64,000 nt of DNA, taken from positions 6,113,880 to 6,177,879 of the forward strand of contig CM041538.1 in NCBI GenBank assembly GCA_023238725.1, written 5' to 3'. Shown in pieces: positions 36,817 through 46,015 of this stretch. This stretch comes from Scortum barcoo. Its lineage: Eukaryota; Chordata; Actinopteri; Centrarchiformes; Terapontidae. How positions within the stretch are numbered: the first letter of the stretch is position 1; every line of letters begins with the position of its first letter. The notes under the pieces are model-generated. The model ran no database searches. It was not told the DNA's origin and saw nothing but the letters and a program-made list of their open reading frames with translations. The position numbers were made by a program, and so were the translations under genes.

Positions 36817-37138
36817 GGCTCGCGGAAAGAAGACAGCGGAGCTCCAGACAGACAGCGGGGCTCCGCGGGGGCTGCACGCCGGCCACCGCGCGCCGGCTGC
36901 CGGATCCAAACCGCGCGGACTACCAGGGACAGGCGGTGGAGGGGGAGGGGGAACAACCGGAGGGCGCCGGTTCGGGAGCTCTGTCCCGGACAAGTTGAGG
37001 CTCCCTTTGCCGTGTTGGTGCTGGTGGTGACGGGGTGGAAAAGAGAAGAGAGGAGGATACGGAGGAGGTTGAGCGAAATGGCATCTTGTTTAATTTCTGC
37101 CAATCAAGACGGAGAGGAAGACAACTCCCAAACTGGCA
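36817..37138 (+). ncRNA. Predicted spliced exon upstream of sox2, possibly sox2ot
   Basis: A pyrimidine-rich acceptor (TTTTCTTGTTGCAG, AG at 36815-36816) and a near-perfect donor (GCA|GTAAGTT, GT at 37139-37140) bracket a 322-bp GC- and CpG-rich block on the sox2 sense strand, 3.7 kb before its promoter. SOX2OT is known to span SOX2 in the same direction with SOX2 inside an intron, so an exon here fits that gene. One frame is open through the exon and includes an ATG at 37078 followed by 20 unremarkable codons. I see no known domain, so noncoding is preferred. Both ends are predictions from splice signals only. Confidence 0.4.
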
Positions 37139-38329
37139 GTAAGTTGGAGTGCGGTGGAGAGGAGAAGCCCTGTGTGTGTTTGTGTGTGTGTGACGGTGTG
37201 TATGTTAGCGTGTGCGTGTGTGTGTGTGTGTTTGAGTCGGTGTGTATGTAAAACATGCAGTGCTGTGGAATGACACCGCATGGCATCGTGAGCTTGACTG
37301 ACTGCCTCAGTTGTTGTTGGCCGGTTTGGTTTTTCTCCTCGACACACACACGCACACACACACTCACACATATACACAGATCATCTGTGCAGACAGGACA
37401 CACCATCAAATATGACATTTGTTGCATTGCTGTCATGTAGTTATATTTATTTTTTTAGCTCTTCCAGCATTTAAACCTTATTAAATAATATAAAAGTTCA
37501 AATTATAAAGCAAACAGGACGCACTGGATTACTTTTATTCTCCTGTAAATTACTATTATTTCACTCTGCCGTGTATCACGTGTTAAATGATATTTTCGCT
37601 TCATATTTTAATTTATCACAGCCTGCATGTTGAACGACATCTGGTCATTTTTTTACAGTATCATAGACGTTTTTAAATTATTCTGTAATTTGATTTATTT
37701 TCGTTTTTCATCATGCTAAACCACATAAATATATCGAGCTCTATTTTTTTCCAAATATATTTCGGAAAGAAAACTAAATTAAAAAAAGAAAAGAAAAAAG
37801 TAGTAACATTATAAAAACAATATTTTGAGCTACTAAAGATTTAATGATGAAAATATGAGATCATTTTTCCCTGCATTTATCTAAATAAAAACCCTTTGAA
37901 ATGTTTTCCATAATTATTTCTTCTTAATGTTTTGATGAAGGATCTCCTCGGCTGCGTCTCCGGCCGCTGTTACGGCCCCTAGTGGCAAGAAAAGACAAGG
38001 TTATTTCCATTTCACCTGAAATCCGTCTCTCTCTCTGCCTTATTCAAATGCTCATTTTGTTTCCCTTTGACAGCATCAGTCATTTTTATAGTTTAGCATA
38101 TATATTATATGTACAATTTGCCTGGATGAATGTCACGGTGATCAGCTCACACACAGTATTGGAGGAACTTTTCTAATAGTTCAGACACGGCGTTTCTGCG
38201 CGCCTGTCCTTCAGTCATTTTCACTTAAATTGTTGCTCTTTTTTTCCTCTCCATTTTCTTGTTTTTGATCCGATCACTCAAATGTGCGCACCCATAAAAA
38301 AAAAACACTTTTTTTTTTTAATATGACGG
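37139..38329. other. Intergenic (intron of the predicted exon's transcript, if real)
   Basis: (GT)n at 37170-37233 and (CA)n at 37343-37372, then very AT-rich sequence. No further splice pair supported. Confidence 0.5.
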
Positions 38330-38900
38330 CGTGCTGCGTGTTTGCCGCGTCCATCCCGACCAACCTGGGGGGCTTACAAGTGGTCCGAGGGAGCCGTCCC
38401 GCCGGTTCCTCCTGGTTTTTGTCAAACAGCGGCTTTAATTCGGGATGATTGTGGATGCAGGGCCATTCCCGGCTGGATGGGGGCCCGCTTTCACAGAGCC
38501 GCAGGGCCCCGCTGTTCCTTTATTATCATAAGCAGATTAGAGGTAGCGGGGAACACACTCAGATGCAGATAGCAGCCCGAGCGGCCCATTTCAACCTTGC
38601 ATTATAATGGACCGAGCTGCATGTGTCGCCTCTCGCAGCCTATTAAGCGCAAGATGAATCTTATGTAAGGTTGCCGGGGCCGGCATAATGAGAGCACGGG
38701 GGCTCCGCTCCTCCATTTATTATCAAATGACTAAAACAAAATAATAAGGCTTGATCTATTCACTTTCAATTATGATTTAATCTAGAGACACGCATTTAAA
38801 TTAAATTATTTCAGGTGTACGTACTTGATCTATCTTTAATTATCGGGGTTGTCTGGCTGGCAGATCCAGACAGGCGGCTGAGGATGAATGCTGCTTCTTT
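38330..38900. promoter_or_regulatory. Candidate conserved noncoding element, about 2 kb upstream of sox2
   Basis: A long unique block with low-repeat texture: a GC-rich first half (38342-38500), then homeodomain-type cores (TTATTATCATAAGCAGATTAG near 38520, CATTATAATGG near 38600, AATTATGATTTAATC near 38768) and a stretch around 38810-38850 with CAGGTGTACGTACTTGATC and TTTAATTATC. The only ORF across it (38342-38572) has no recognisable domain. Confidence 0.45.
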
Positions 38901-39239
38901 TACTGCTGTTGTTGGGTAGTACATTTATTTATATCCATTTAATTATATATTTTATTTATATAGATATTTTTGTAATTATTTAAATAAAAAAAATCTGCTA
39001 TCCTCTGCTCCTTTTCTCTCCACTCTGAGGGGGAACCTGTCTGGGCTTTTGCAGCTGCCCTGCACTTCTCTCTGTGTCCAGTAGGCGGCGCTGGTGTCAC
39101 GCAGCAGGACGCCTCATCTTTTAGATGGAGAGATTGAAGGGGGGGAGTAAGGAAAAAAAAAAGAAAGAAAGCAAAACAAGTGGCACCAACACTTCCAAAA
39201 AAAGGGAAAGAATAGAAAAAGTTTACTGGTTCTGAACAT

Positions 39240-39425
39240 TAAAGCCGCATGAGTGAATTGTTTGTCTTTAATCAGGATGCTCTCCTCTCCTCAGCACGGC
39301 AGCCCGCTCGGTCTGATCAGAGTACAGTGAGGCAGGTGGAGGCCGCTTTTCATTCACACTAATTGGCTGACACGCTTGTTCGGGCTTATATGAATGAGCT
39401 GCGCCTTTTGTGCAAAACACACTTT
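39240..39425. promoter_or_regulatory. Candidate conserved noncoding element, about 1.2 kb upstream of sox2
   Basis: Unique sequence between low-complexity flanks. Contains ATTGTTTGTC (SOX-like), TCTGATCAGAGT (palindromic TGATCA), CAGGTGG (E-box), CACTAATTGGCTGACA (homeodomain plus MEIS-like TGACA) and TATGAATGAGC. Confidence 0.4.
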
Positions 39426-40425
39426 ATCTTAAAATATTCCTCACCTTTATTTCTCCTCCCCTCGTGCCCCCCCCCCCAGTAGGCCATATACCACCCCTCC
39501 ACCCCACACACACACACACACACACACTACAAAGCCCCTCACAACAACAGTAGCACTGTGGCAGTGGAAGTGGAGTGGAGTTGGGTCTTTGTCCGGACAG
39601 ATGTAGCGACAACATCCCAAACAAAACCCGCTTATTTGTGCTGAGATGAGCCCGTCTGCCTTCTGTGTGTTGGCATTCAACTTCACTAAACAAAAGGGCT
39701 GGGGGAAACATCTTGGATTACCTTTCCTCTTTTCAACGCTAAAAAACCAGCCATGCGGCTTCCCCCTCACACACACACACACACACACACACTCCTTTTG
39801 CACGCACCGCCGCCATTCAACGCTCTGAGTTAACCAACAAAGTTTATTTAAGTGTTGTGGTGTTATTTGGGGCCGTAAGTGGGGGAATTAGTGACTTTTT
39901 GAATTTGAGCAGCAGCAGTGTCACGGGCCGGGGCTTAATGCTGCTGACATCCCCAACATCAGGTGACACCGACCCCACTGATGTCAGCAGCTGATGAATT
40001 TATTAACGCTCTTCATTGATTTTAGAGAAAGTCGACTGTGTGGGACACTTTGGATTTTGGTGCGGGAATTAAGGCTACACATAAAAAAACGTATTTATTA
40101 GAAATTTGAAGGCATATTTTTCATTTAATGGAAAATATTTTTTGTCTTTTTTTTCTTTTCTTTTTTATCATTATTTTCTTTTACGAAGTTTGCAAGGCCA
40201 CACTTTCTAAATTCCCTGAAACTGCCGACACACCTTTAGAACTCCCTCTTCCTCTGTATAATTCTGGAAAACGTTCACAAAGTGCCTCCATACATTTAAA
40301 TGTACAGCTATATTCCCAGAGAAACATCTCCACAAGCCTGGAAATAGTAAATATGTAGTTTGTATGTGCTCATGTGGGCAGCCTCTGTGTGTGTGTGTGT
40401 GTGTGTGTGTCAGGGGCAGAGCAGA
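39426..40425. other. Distal promoter flank of sox2
   Basis: C11 run at 39468-39478, (CA)n at 39506-39528 and 39769-39791, T-rich 40133-40190, (GT)n at 40387-40410 ending just before the GC box. A block at 39895-40030 with GCTGACATCCCC...TGATGTCAGCAGCTGATGAATTTATTAACGC contains an inverted GCTGACATC/GATGTCAGC pair and may be regulatory. Confidence 0.45.
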
Positions 40426-40532
40426 CCCCGCCCTTTTATGCTAATTACCGCCTCCCATTGGCGTGTCAGGGGAGCAGGCCGCCTCTGATTGGCCGGGCCG
40501 AGGCCATTTATTCACTGACAGCCCCGTCACAT
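40426..40532 (+). promoter_or_regulatory. sox2: sox2 core promoter
   Basis: In order: a GC box (CCCCGCCC, 40426-40433), an octamer-like ATGCTAATTA (40438-40447), two inverted CCAAT boxes (ATTGG at 40457-40461 and 40488-40492, 31 bp apart, about three helical turns) and a TATA-like CATTTATT (40505-40512) about 28 bp before the inferred start. NF-Y binding to inverted CCAAT boxes is established for the mammalian SOX2 promoter. The CATTTATTC...GACAGCCCC...GTCACATG stretch closely resembles the human promoter as I recall it. Confidence 0.85.
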
Positions 40533-41074
40533 GAATGGTTGTCTATTAACTTGTTCAAAAACTATCTGGAGTTGTCAAGGCTCGGGCGGACACAGGCGAA
40601 AAAGTACAGTTTGTTGACGCTTTTTCGGCGAGGCGACGGGGAGAAGTTTTGTGGACACAACATAGCAGGGACCTATTGGGAGAAAAAGGCTCTTTGTCGC
40701 GCACACACGCGCCCTTACACGCGCGCTTACGCGCGCACACACACACACACTCAAACTCGGACACACACTCTGTGAGAGGGAGAGACAGAGGCAGAGAGGG
40801 GAGAAGAGTGTGTGGAGACGCCGCTTTGGTGCTTGTTGGAGGGTTTTTTTTCTTGTTGTTGGGTGTTTCTCTTTTTTTGCGCAGAGAAAAGTTGCAGAGA
40901 AAAAGCGGCAGGTAACTTCCAGCAGCAGCCGCGCGCTCCTCACTGTCCTGCCTCTGGCTCGTGGAGTTGGTCTCTCTGTTACTGCTGCTGCGCGTGTGTG
41001 TGTGTGTGTTGGGGTTTTTTTTTCTACTTGTTCTTCTCTTCTGCTCGGGAGCTCCACACTGAAAGCTGTTCCTG
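40533..41074 (+). other. sox2: sox2 5'UTR (inferred start at about 40533)
   Basis: The stretch from 40533 (GAATGGTTGTCTATTAAC, then TTGTTCAAAAACTATC and GGAGTTGTCAAGG) matches almost base for base the first ~45 nt of human SOX2 mRNA as I recall it, which places the transcription start near 40533. The rest diverges and holds CA/CG alternation (40702-40752), GA-rich sequence and T-runs. The only ATG before 41075 is the one at 40535, which opens a four-codon uORF. Confidence 0.75.
40535..40549 (+). other. Four-codon upstream ORF at the sox2 cap site
   Basis: ATG GTT GTC TAT TAA lies 2 nt after the inferred transcription start. The same 15 bases occur at the start of the human SOX2 mRNA as I remember it. 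This close to the cap it may be skipped by scanning ribosomes, so a translational role is unproven; the conservation may instead reflect the initiator region. Confidence 0.45.
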
Positions 41075-42050
41075 ATGTATAACATGATGGAGACTGAACT
41101 GAAGCCCCCGGCTCCCCAGACCAACACGGGGGGCTCGGGCAACACCAACGCGTCCGGCACCGGCGCCAACCAGAAGAACAGCCCGGAGCGGGTCAAGAGG
41201 CCCATGAACGCGTTCATGGTGTGGTCCCGGGGCCAGAGGAGGAAGATGGCGCAGGAAAACCCCAAAATGCACAACTCGGAGATAAGCAACCAAGAGGCTG
41301 GGCGCGGAGTGGAAACTTCTGTCGGAGAGCGAGAAGAGACCGTTCATCGACGAAGCCAAGAGGCTGCGGGCCCTGCACATGAAGGAGCACCCGGATTACA
41401 AATACCGGCCCCGGCGGAAAACCAAGACCCTCATGAAGAAGGACAAGTACACCTTGCCCGGCGGGCTGCTGGCTCCGGGAGGAAACGGGATGGGCACCGG
41501 GGTCGGCGTGGGTGTCGGGGCCGGGCTGGGCGGCGGGGTGAACCAGCGGATGGACAGCTACGCGGCGCACATGAACGGCTGGACCAACGGCGGCTACGGC
41601 ATGATGCAGGACCAGCTGAGCTACCAGCACCCGGGGCTCAACGCGCACAACCCGGGCCAGATGCAGTCCATGCACCGCTACGACATGAGCGCCCTGCAGT
41701 ACAACACCATGACCAGCTCCCAGAGCTACATGAACGGCTCGCCCACCTACTCCATGTCCTACTCCCAGCAGAGCACGCCGGGGATGACCGCCCTGGGCTC
41801 CATGGGGCCCTCCTCGGTGGTCAAGTCCGAGTCCAGCAGCTCCAGCCCGCCCGTCGTCACCTCGTCGTCCCACCGGGCCGCCCCGGGCTGCCAAAGCGGA
41901 GACCTGAGGGACATGATCAGCATGTACCTGCCCGGGGCGGAGGTGAGCGAGCAGAGCGCCCAGACCAGGCTACACATGTCCGGGCACTACCAGAGCACCG
42001 TGCCCGGGACGACGATCAACGGCACGCTGCCGTTAACACACACATGTTAA
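41075..42050 (+). CDS. sox2: Transcription factor Sox2 (SoxB1), frame broken by a 4-bp insertion in the HMG box
   Basis: Sox2 is a nuclear HMG-box factor that maintains neural progenitor and pluripotent states, usually with POU partners. Residues 1-38 are the short N-terminus. The HMG box starts near residue 39 (RVKRPMNAFMVW, then SRGQRRKMAQENPKMHNSEIS up to residue 71). The frame is then lost because four extra bases lie within 41287-41293 (AGCAACCAAGAGG where AGCAAGAGG is expected). The second frame resumes with KRLGAEWKLL, covers the rest of the box and the basic RPRRKTK signal, then the SoxB1 region, a VKSE sumoylation-type site (41820-41831) and the serine-rich activation domain, ending in LPLTHTC and TAA at 42048-42050. 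Without the extra bases the product is 323 residues, normal for the family (human 317). Read literally, the first frame runs to 42061 with a nonsense C-terminus. ATG 41075 has a weak context; codons 4 and 5 are also Met, and Met5 has a strong context. The gene is intronless, as expected. Confidence 0.97.
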
Positions 42051-42059
42051 CAGAGACAT

Positions 42060-42107
<48 letters not shown>

Positions 42108-42985
42108 AACTTTTATAAGAGAAACTGTGGACTATTAACGTTGGACTATTTTTGTACAGAAAAATTTCGGGGTGGGAAAAGTTGTATAGAAGTCTCTCCA
42201 AGGACACACGACTCTTTTTTTTCTTTCATTTTATTAAGGAAGCTCTAGAGGAACGGTAGGAGATCCCCTCTTCACTGGTGGATGAAGTTTGGAAGACTAG
42301 AAAGTGGGAGTCGCAATCAAATGTTTTATTATTGCAATCACCTTTTGTACAGTATTTATCAAAGAAACATTACAATCAGATGAAATTGTTTGTTAAACTG
42401 CAAGAGGTTGCATTTTTTTCTTTTCTTTTTTTTTTGTTTTTATATATATAAAGCAAAGCCAGTTCTGCAGAAAAATATTAAAAGTGAAAAATGTCAGAAC
42501 TGCAATTTTATATGGGAGCGATCAGTTATGCTCCTTTATTTCTGCAAACATTGGAAAGAAAAGGGACATAAAACGAAGCAGGTAATGCTGTTTTTTCTAT
42601 CATCTATGGTCAATGTTACTAAACATTTTTATTTCTTTGAAAAAAAAGAAAAGACACTTTTCTCTCATACAGCTTAAAATATAGGTTGTTAATTTATATT
42701 TCCGTCTCCCACTTTTCATCTGTTAGAGGTATGACGCTTGTGCTCTTTATTTTCTAATTGAGTTGTACAATTTCTGTATATTTACTGTGATATTTTAAGT
42801 TTTTATTTCAAAATTCATTCCCGTAGTTGTATTTTAAAAATTGTGGCCTGTACGCAGAAGCCAACCACTCCATGTATATATATACCGGAACTAATACCAT
42901 CCTTATAACAGTTACAATTTCAGCTGAGTATATTTTTTTTCAATATGCAGTTTGAAATGAATAAATTTTGGAAATTTGGATACTT
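42051..42985 (+). other. sox2: sox2 3'UTR with poly(A) signal
   Basis: Several blocks match recalled vertebrate SOX2 3'UTR: GGACTATTTTTGTACAG near 42141-42160, TTTTGTACAGTATTTATC (42343-42360), TTTACTGTGATATTTTAAG near 42780-42800, GTAGTTGTATTTTAAAA near 42824-42840, CATGTATATATA and ACTAATACCATCCTTATAAC near 42871-42908. The poly(A) signal AATAAA is at 42960-42965, so cleavage is expected about 10-30 nt later. Intact UTRs argue that this is the live gene rather than a retrocopy. Confidence 0.9.
42066..42103 (+). repeat. (GA)n repeat just after the sox2 stop codon
   Basis: About 19 uninterrupted GA units start 16 nt after the stop. As a pure homopurine run in the transcript it is a likely length-polymorphic marker inside the gene. 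Confidence 0.95.
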
Positions 42986-43479
42986 GAAATTGTTTGAGTT
43001 TTGATTTTTATTTCTCAGTCATTCTGTGTGCAGGCAGTCATCACATGTTGAGTTGTCATCTGTGTGTGGAGCTTTTCTCTGTTTACTCTAAATGTAACAC
43101 TGACTTTTTTCTTCTTTTTTTACACCTTTATAAATATAAAGTATTACATCTCAGCTAACAAAAAACAGTTCTGAAGGACGTTGCCTCTTTTTCTTTAAAC
43201 CCCACTGATCAGATCATTCAGTTTGTGCGTCGTGGTTAACCACGTTTCTATTTTCTAGTTCCTGCGGATGGCCCCACCAAGCCAAACTTTGTTGCCTGTT
43301 TCCTAAAAAGGGGAAGATTTTTTCACCAAACACCCCCAGGTATAGACTGTCATTTCTCCTCTTTTTTTATATAATAAATAAATAAAAAAACACAATCAGA
43401 TAATTGCTGTTGAGGCCCAAGTTACATTTTAAAATATCTATTTTCTTTCCAAACTGATTTCATACTGCATCATAAATTA
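42986..43479. other. Immediate 3' flank of sox2, nothing identified
   Basis: AT-rich. An AATAAATAAATAAAAAA stretch near 43374-43389 could serve as a distal poly(A) signal, but the 42960 signal fits the known 3' end better. Confidence 0.45.
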
Positions 43480-43745
43480 TTTTGTAGACTTGTCAGTGTG
43501 TCGGGCCTGTGTCTGAATGGGACAAGAGGATAATTAGACGGCGCTGATGCCAATATCTGATTCATAAACGGGCATAAATCAGATTTATTAGCCTCATTCA
43601 CTTAGTTTACACTTGTGTAAGCTGACAGGAGGATTACTGTCATTGATGGCTTTTTATTTTCTGAAGACACTTGACTGTGACAGCAGCATGTCTGGATATT
43701 TCTGAGAATTTAAAACACCCTTAATCACAGGGGCCTCTTTTTTCG
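43480..43745. promoter_or_regulatory. Candidate conserved noncoding element, +1.5 kb from sox2 stop
   Basis: Unique block with GAGGATAATTAGACGG (TAATTA at 43531-43536), CAATATCTGATTCATAAACGG, AAATCAGATTTATTAGC, GCTGACAGGAGGATTACTGTCATTGATGG (MEIS TGACAG and PBX-like ATTGATGG) and CCCTTAATCACAGG. Confidence 0.45.
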
Positions 43746-44250
43746 TGTTGTAACAGTTCCTCTTGTTGTTTGCTTCTTTTTTTATCCAACAAGGTGTGTT
43801 ACTTTCTGGCAGCTTTCTTTTTTTCATTCCTGCTTCCTAACCGTGGATCTGGCTTATCAGACAAAATGTTCAATTAGGTCTAAATTGAAGGTGAGCCCTG
43901 CTGAAAGGAGGCAGGGCGGGCAGGACACAGCCGGGATGCTGTTCGTCCCCGCCATGTAATAGCTCCATATAGAGAGTGGCCATTTTAATTTCATGTTTAA
44001 TCAAACGGGCCCTGCTGTTTCCCGTTAACCCCGGTTCTCACGGTTCAAACGCTCCGGTGACTCCACACCACCAACACCTCCCCTCCTGCCTTAAAAAAGA
44101 AAGAAAGAAAGAAGAAGAGGGGAAGCGGTTCCAAAATGTTCTCATGCGTCTCTCCGTGCCAGCCAGGCTGCTTTCTCCCCCCATAATAATAATCCTTATG
44201 ATGAGCTAACTGCGCGCTCTGAATTTAACTAACGGTTTTAAATCTGGGGG

Positions 44251-44288
<38 letters not shown>

Positions 44289-44454
44289 ACAGCAGGGTAG
44301 ATTAGGGCCGTTGTGTCTTGCAGGCTGGGTCCCGGGGGAGCGGAGCTCACATTAACCGGCAGATGAATATTTGAAGAGGTCCCTCGGTATTTATCCCCCC
44401 CCCCTCTCTCTCTCACACACTCACACACACACACTCTCCAGCCGGACCTTCAAG
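43746..44454. other. Intergenic with (GT)n at 44252-44286
   Basis: A moderately unique stretch at 43860-44000 (AATTAGGTCTAAATTGAAGG, CCATGTAATAGCTCC, GTTTAATCAAACGG with inverted GTTTAATCAAAC) may be regulatory. The rest is simple sequence. Confidence 0.4.
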
Positions 44455-44795
44455 AGGTCAGGGGGATCGTTAGTTGCTCCATTAATTATTGATCGGAGCA
44501 GCTGAATTGGTTGTAATAGCCTCGAACATCGGTGATAAACAAAGTGTTTTTTTCAAAGGTCGGAGGAGTGGACGCATTAAAGTCTTATTTTTCTTTCTGT
44601 GAGCGGCGGGGCCCCGCAGGCCCGGAGGCCCCGCGAAATGATTCGTTTTTCCCGAGCTGCACCCTTTGATGTGAGAATAGTTGGTTCATTTGATGGTCGA
44701 CGTATATTTTCTGTAGAGAGTCCCAAAAAGCTGCAGCTTATTTGTAACGCCTGTAAAGAGGCGTGTTGACAGTCAGCTGAAGGCCCCGGCTGATT
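44455..44795. promoter_or_regulatory. Candidate conserved noncoding element with TCF and palindromic homeodomain site
   Basis: ATTAATTATTGATC (44481-44494) is framed by the inverted pair GCTCC/GGAGC (44476-44480, 44495-44499). Also GATAAACAAAG near 44534 (FOX/SOX-like), CCTTTGATG (44663-44671, TCF/LEF-like), TCATTTGATGG and GTTGACAGTCAGCTG. The minus ORF 44577-44822 lacks any domain. Confidence 0.45.
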
Positions 44796-45635
44796 GTACA
44801 CCGGAAAAAAAAGCAGGGCCAAAGTATCCCACTTTTATCGCGCTGTGTTGGACACTGATGGCCTTTTCTATGTCAGATTTAGTTTTTTATTTGGAGAGGG
44901 TTGTGGTCGACTGAAACAATAGTTCAGCGTCCTAACATCCAGTCTTTAACCCTATTTTTTTGTCAAAAGGAGCGTTAGAAATAAAAAAAATAGTCCCTTC
45001 CCATGTGAGCCAGGCCCAGCAGTCACAAACTAGGACACGGTAAATGTTCGCTCTGAAAACACTGATATCGCGCTATCTCAGTAGAAAAATATTAGCCCGC
45101 ATTGAGCCCGTGCTTTCCAAAATGTGATTTAATCTCGGAGGCGCTCGGAGCTCAGTGGCGCTCCTGTTCAAACGTTAAATGAAGGCAGAGCCAGCGCCGC
45201 TCCAACCTCAGACCGAGCTCAAGTGTGGACGGGCTCTCACTCCAGCGGCACGCTCATCCCGCCCGCCTCAAATCAAAAGTGAACACAAGAGAAAACCAGG
45301 GAAAAACAAAAAAAAAAAACAACTCTGACCACCTGGAATGTTCACGCAGACAACCAAGTGTGTTTTGTGTGATGTAGGTAGAAGCTGGGAGGCCCGGTCA
45401 AGGTGTCCCCCTACATCCCTTTCATCCACCCACCATCACTCCATCCAACCATCCGTCCGTCCGTCCATTCATCCATCTCACCTTCTGTTGCTCGCGTGCA
45501 GAGTCTGGCTGTCGCAGCTCGAGGATATTTGGACTGCAACAGGTGGTAAGCGCGCGCCTCTGCTTTTTTTCTTTTTTTGTGCCCCCGCTTTAAAAAAAAA
45601 AAAAAAAGCTCCCAGATGTTATCTATGATAACCTG
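44796..45635. other. Intergenic, partly GC-rich
   Basis: A block at 45100-45280 is unique and CpG-containing (GATTTAATCTCGGAGGCGCTCGG) and could belong to the CNE cluster. ATCC/CCGT-type simple sequence lies at 45425-45478 and an A17 run at 45591-45607. Confidence 0.4.
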
Positions 45636-45667
45636 GCGCGTGTGTGTGTGTGTGTGTGTGCGCGCGC
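45636..45667. repeat. 32-bp strictly alternating purine-pyrimidine tract (GC/GT/GC)
   Basis: GCGC, then (GT)n, then GCGCGCGC with no break in alternation: the classic composition for left-handed Z-DNA. Confidence 0.9.
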
Positions 45668-46015
45668 TCGGGCTCTAGCGTTCAAGTGGCCTTTATCACA
45701 ACAGTGAAGTGTTACATTTCGCAGGTGTTACACCTCCAGGTTCCAGTTATTACAGTTATTATTCTACAATTTACAGCGCATCATAAATAGGATTTATAAT
45801 TTATTGCAGGCCTCGGCCGGGAGGCAGCAGGCCTCAGATAGAAAGAGAAAGAGAGAAATGAAATGAAGGATTTGAAAAATGGAGGTACTTTTAATGCACA
45901 GCGCGAGGACTTCGTTAGAACATAGTTAGGTGTGTCGGTGCACAGCTTATTCTGGCCGCTGTCCAAAGCCTGTGTTTGTTGTTGAGATTATATGATTTTT
46001 AAAATTAGGTCAAAT
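45668..46015. promoter_or_regulatory. Candidate conserved noncoding element with palindromic T-box site
   Basis: AGGTGTTACACCT (45723-45735) is a perfect inverted repeat around one base and matches the T-box half-site AGGTGT on both strands. Followed by CAGTTATTACAGTTATTATTC, GGATTTATAATTTATTGC, ACTTTTAATGCACAGCG, GTCCAAAGCC and TTAGGTCAAATGACC (nuclear-receptor-like inverted GGTCA/TGACC). Confidence 0.45.

Noticed and set aside
36730..37251. 173-codon plus-strand ORF as a protein-coding gene
   Set aside because: It runs through the predicted acceptor and donor and into a GT repeat (VCVCVC tail). Composition is driven by CpG/GA richness and no domain is visible.
40905..40918. Splice donor GCAG|GTAACT in the sox2 5'UTR
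   Set aside because: sox2 transcripts are unspliced in known vertebrates, and no matching acceptor is seen before the ATG.
40555..41894. Long minus-strand ORFs (40555-41289, 244 codons; 41214-41894, 226 codons)
   Set aside because: They are antisense shadows of the GC-rich sox2 CDS and 5'UTR, with low-complexity P/S/T/H or G/A/V/H content and no domain.
41075..42061. sox2 as a pseudogene or retrocopy
   Set aside because: There is one lesion only, with conserved promoter, 5'UTR and 3'UTR and CNE-rich surroundings. sox2 is intronless everywhere, so lack of introns is not evidence of retroposition.
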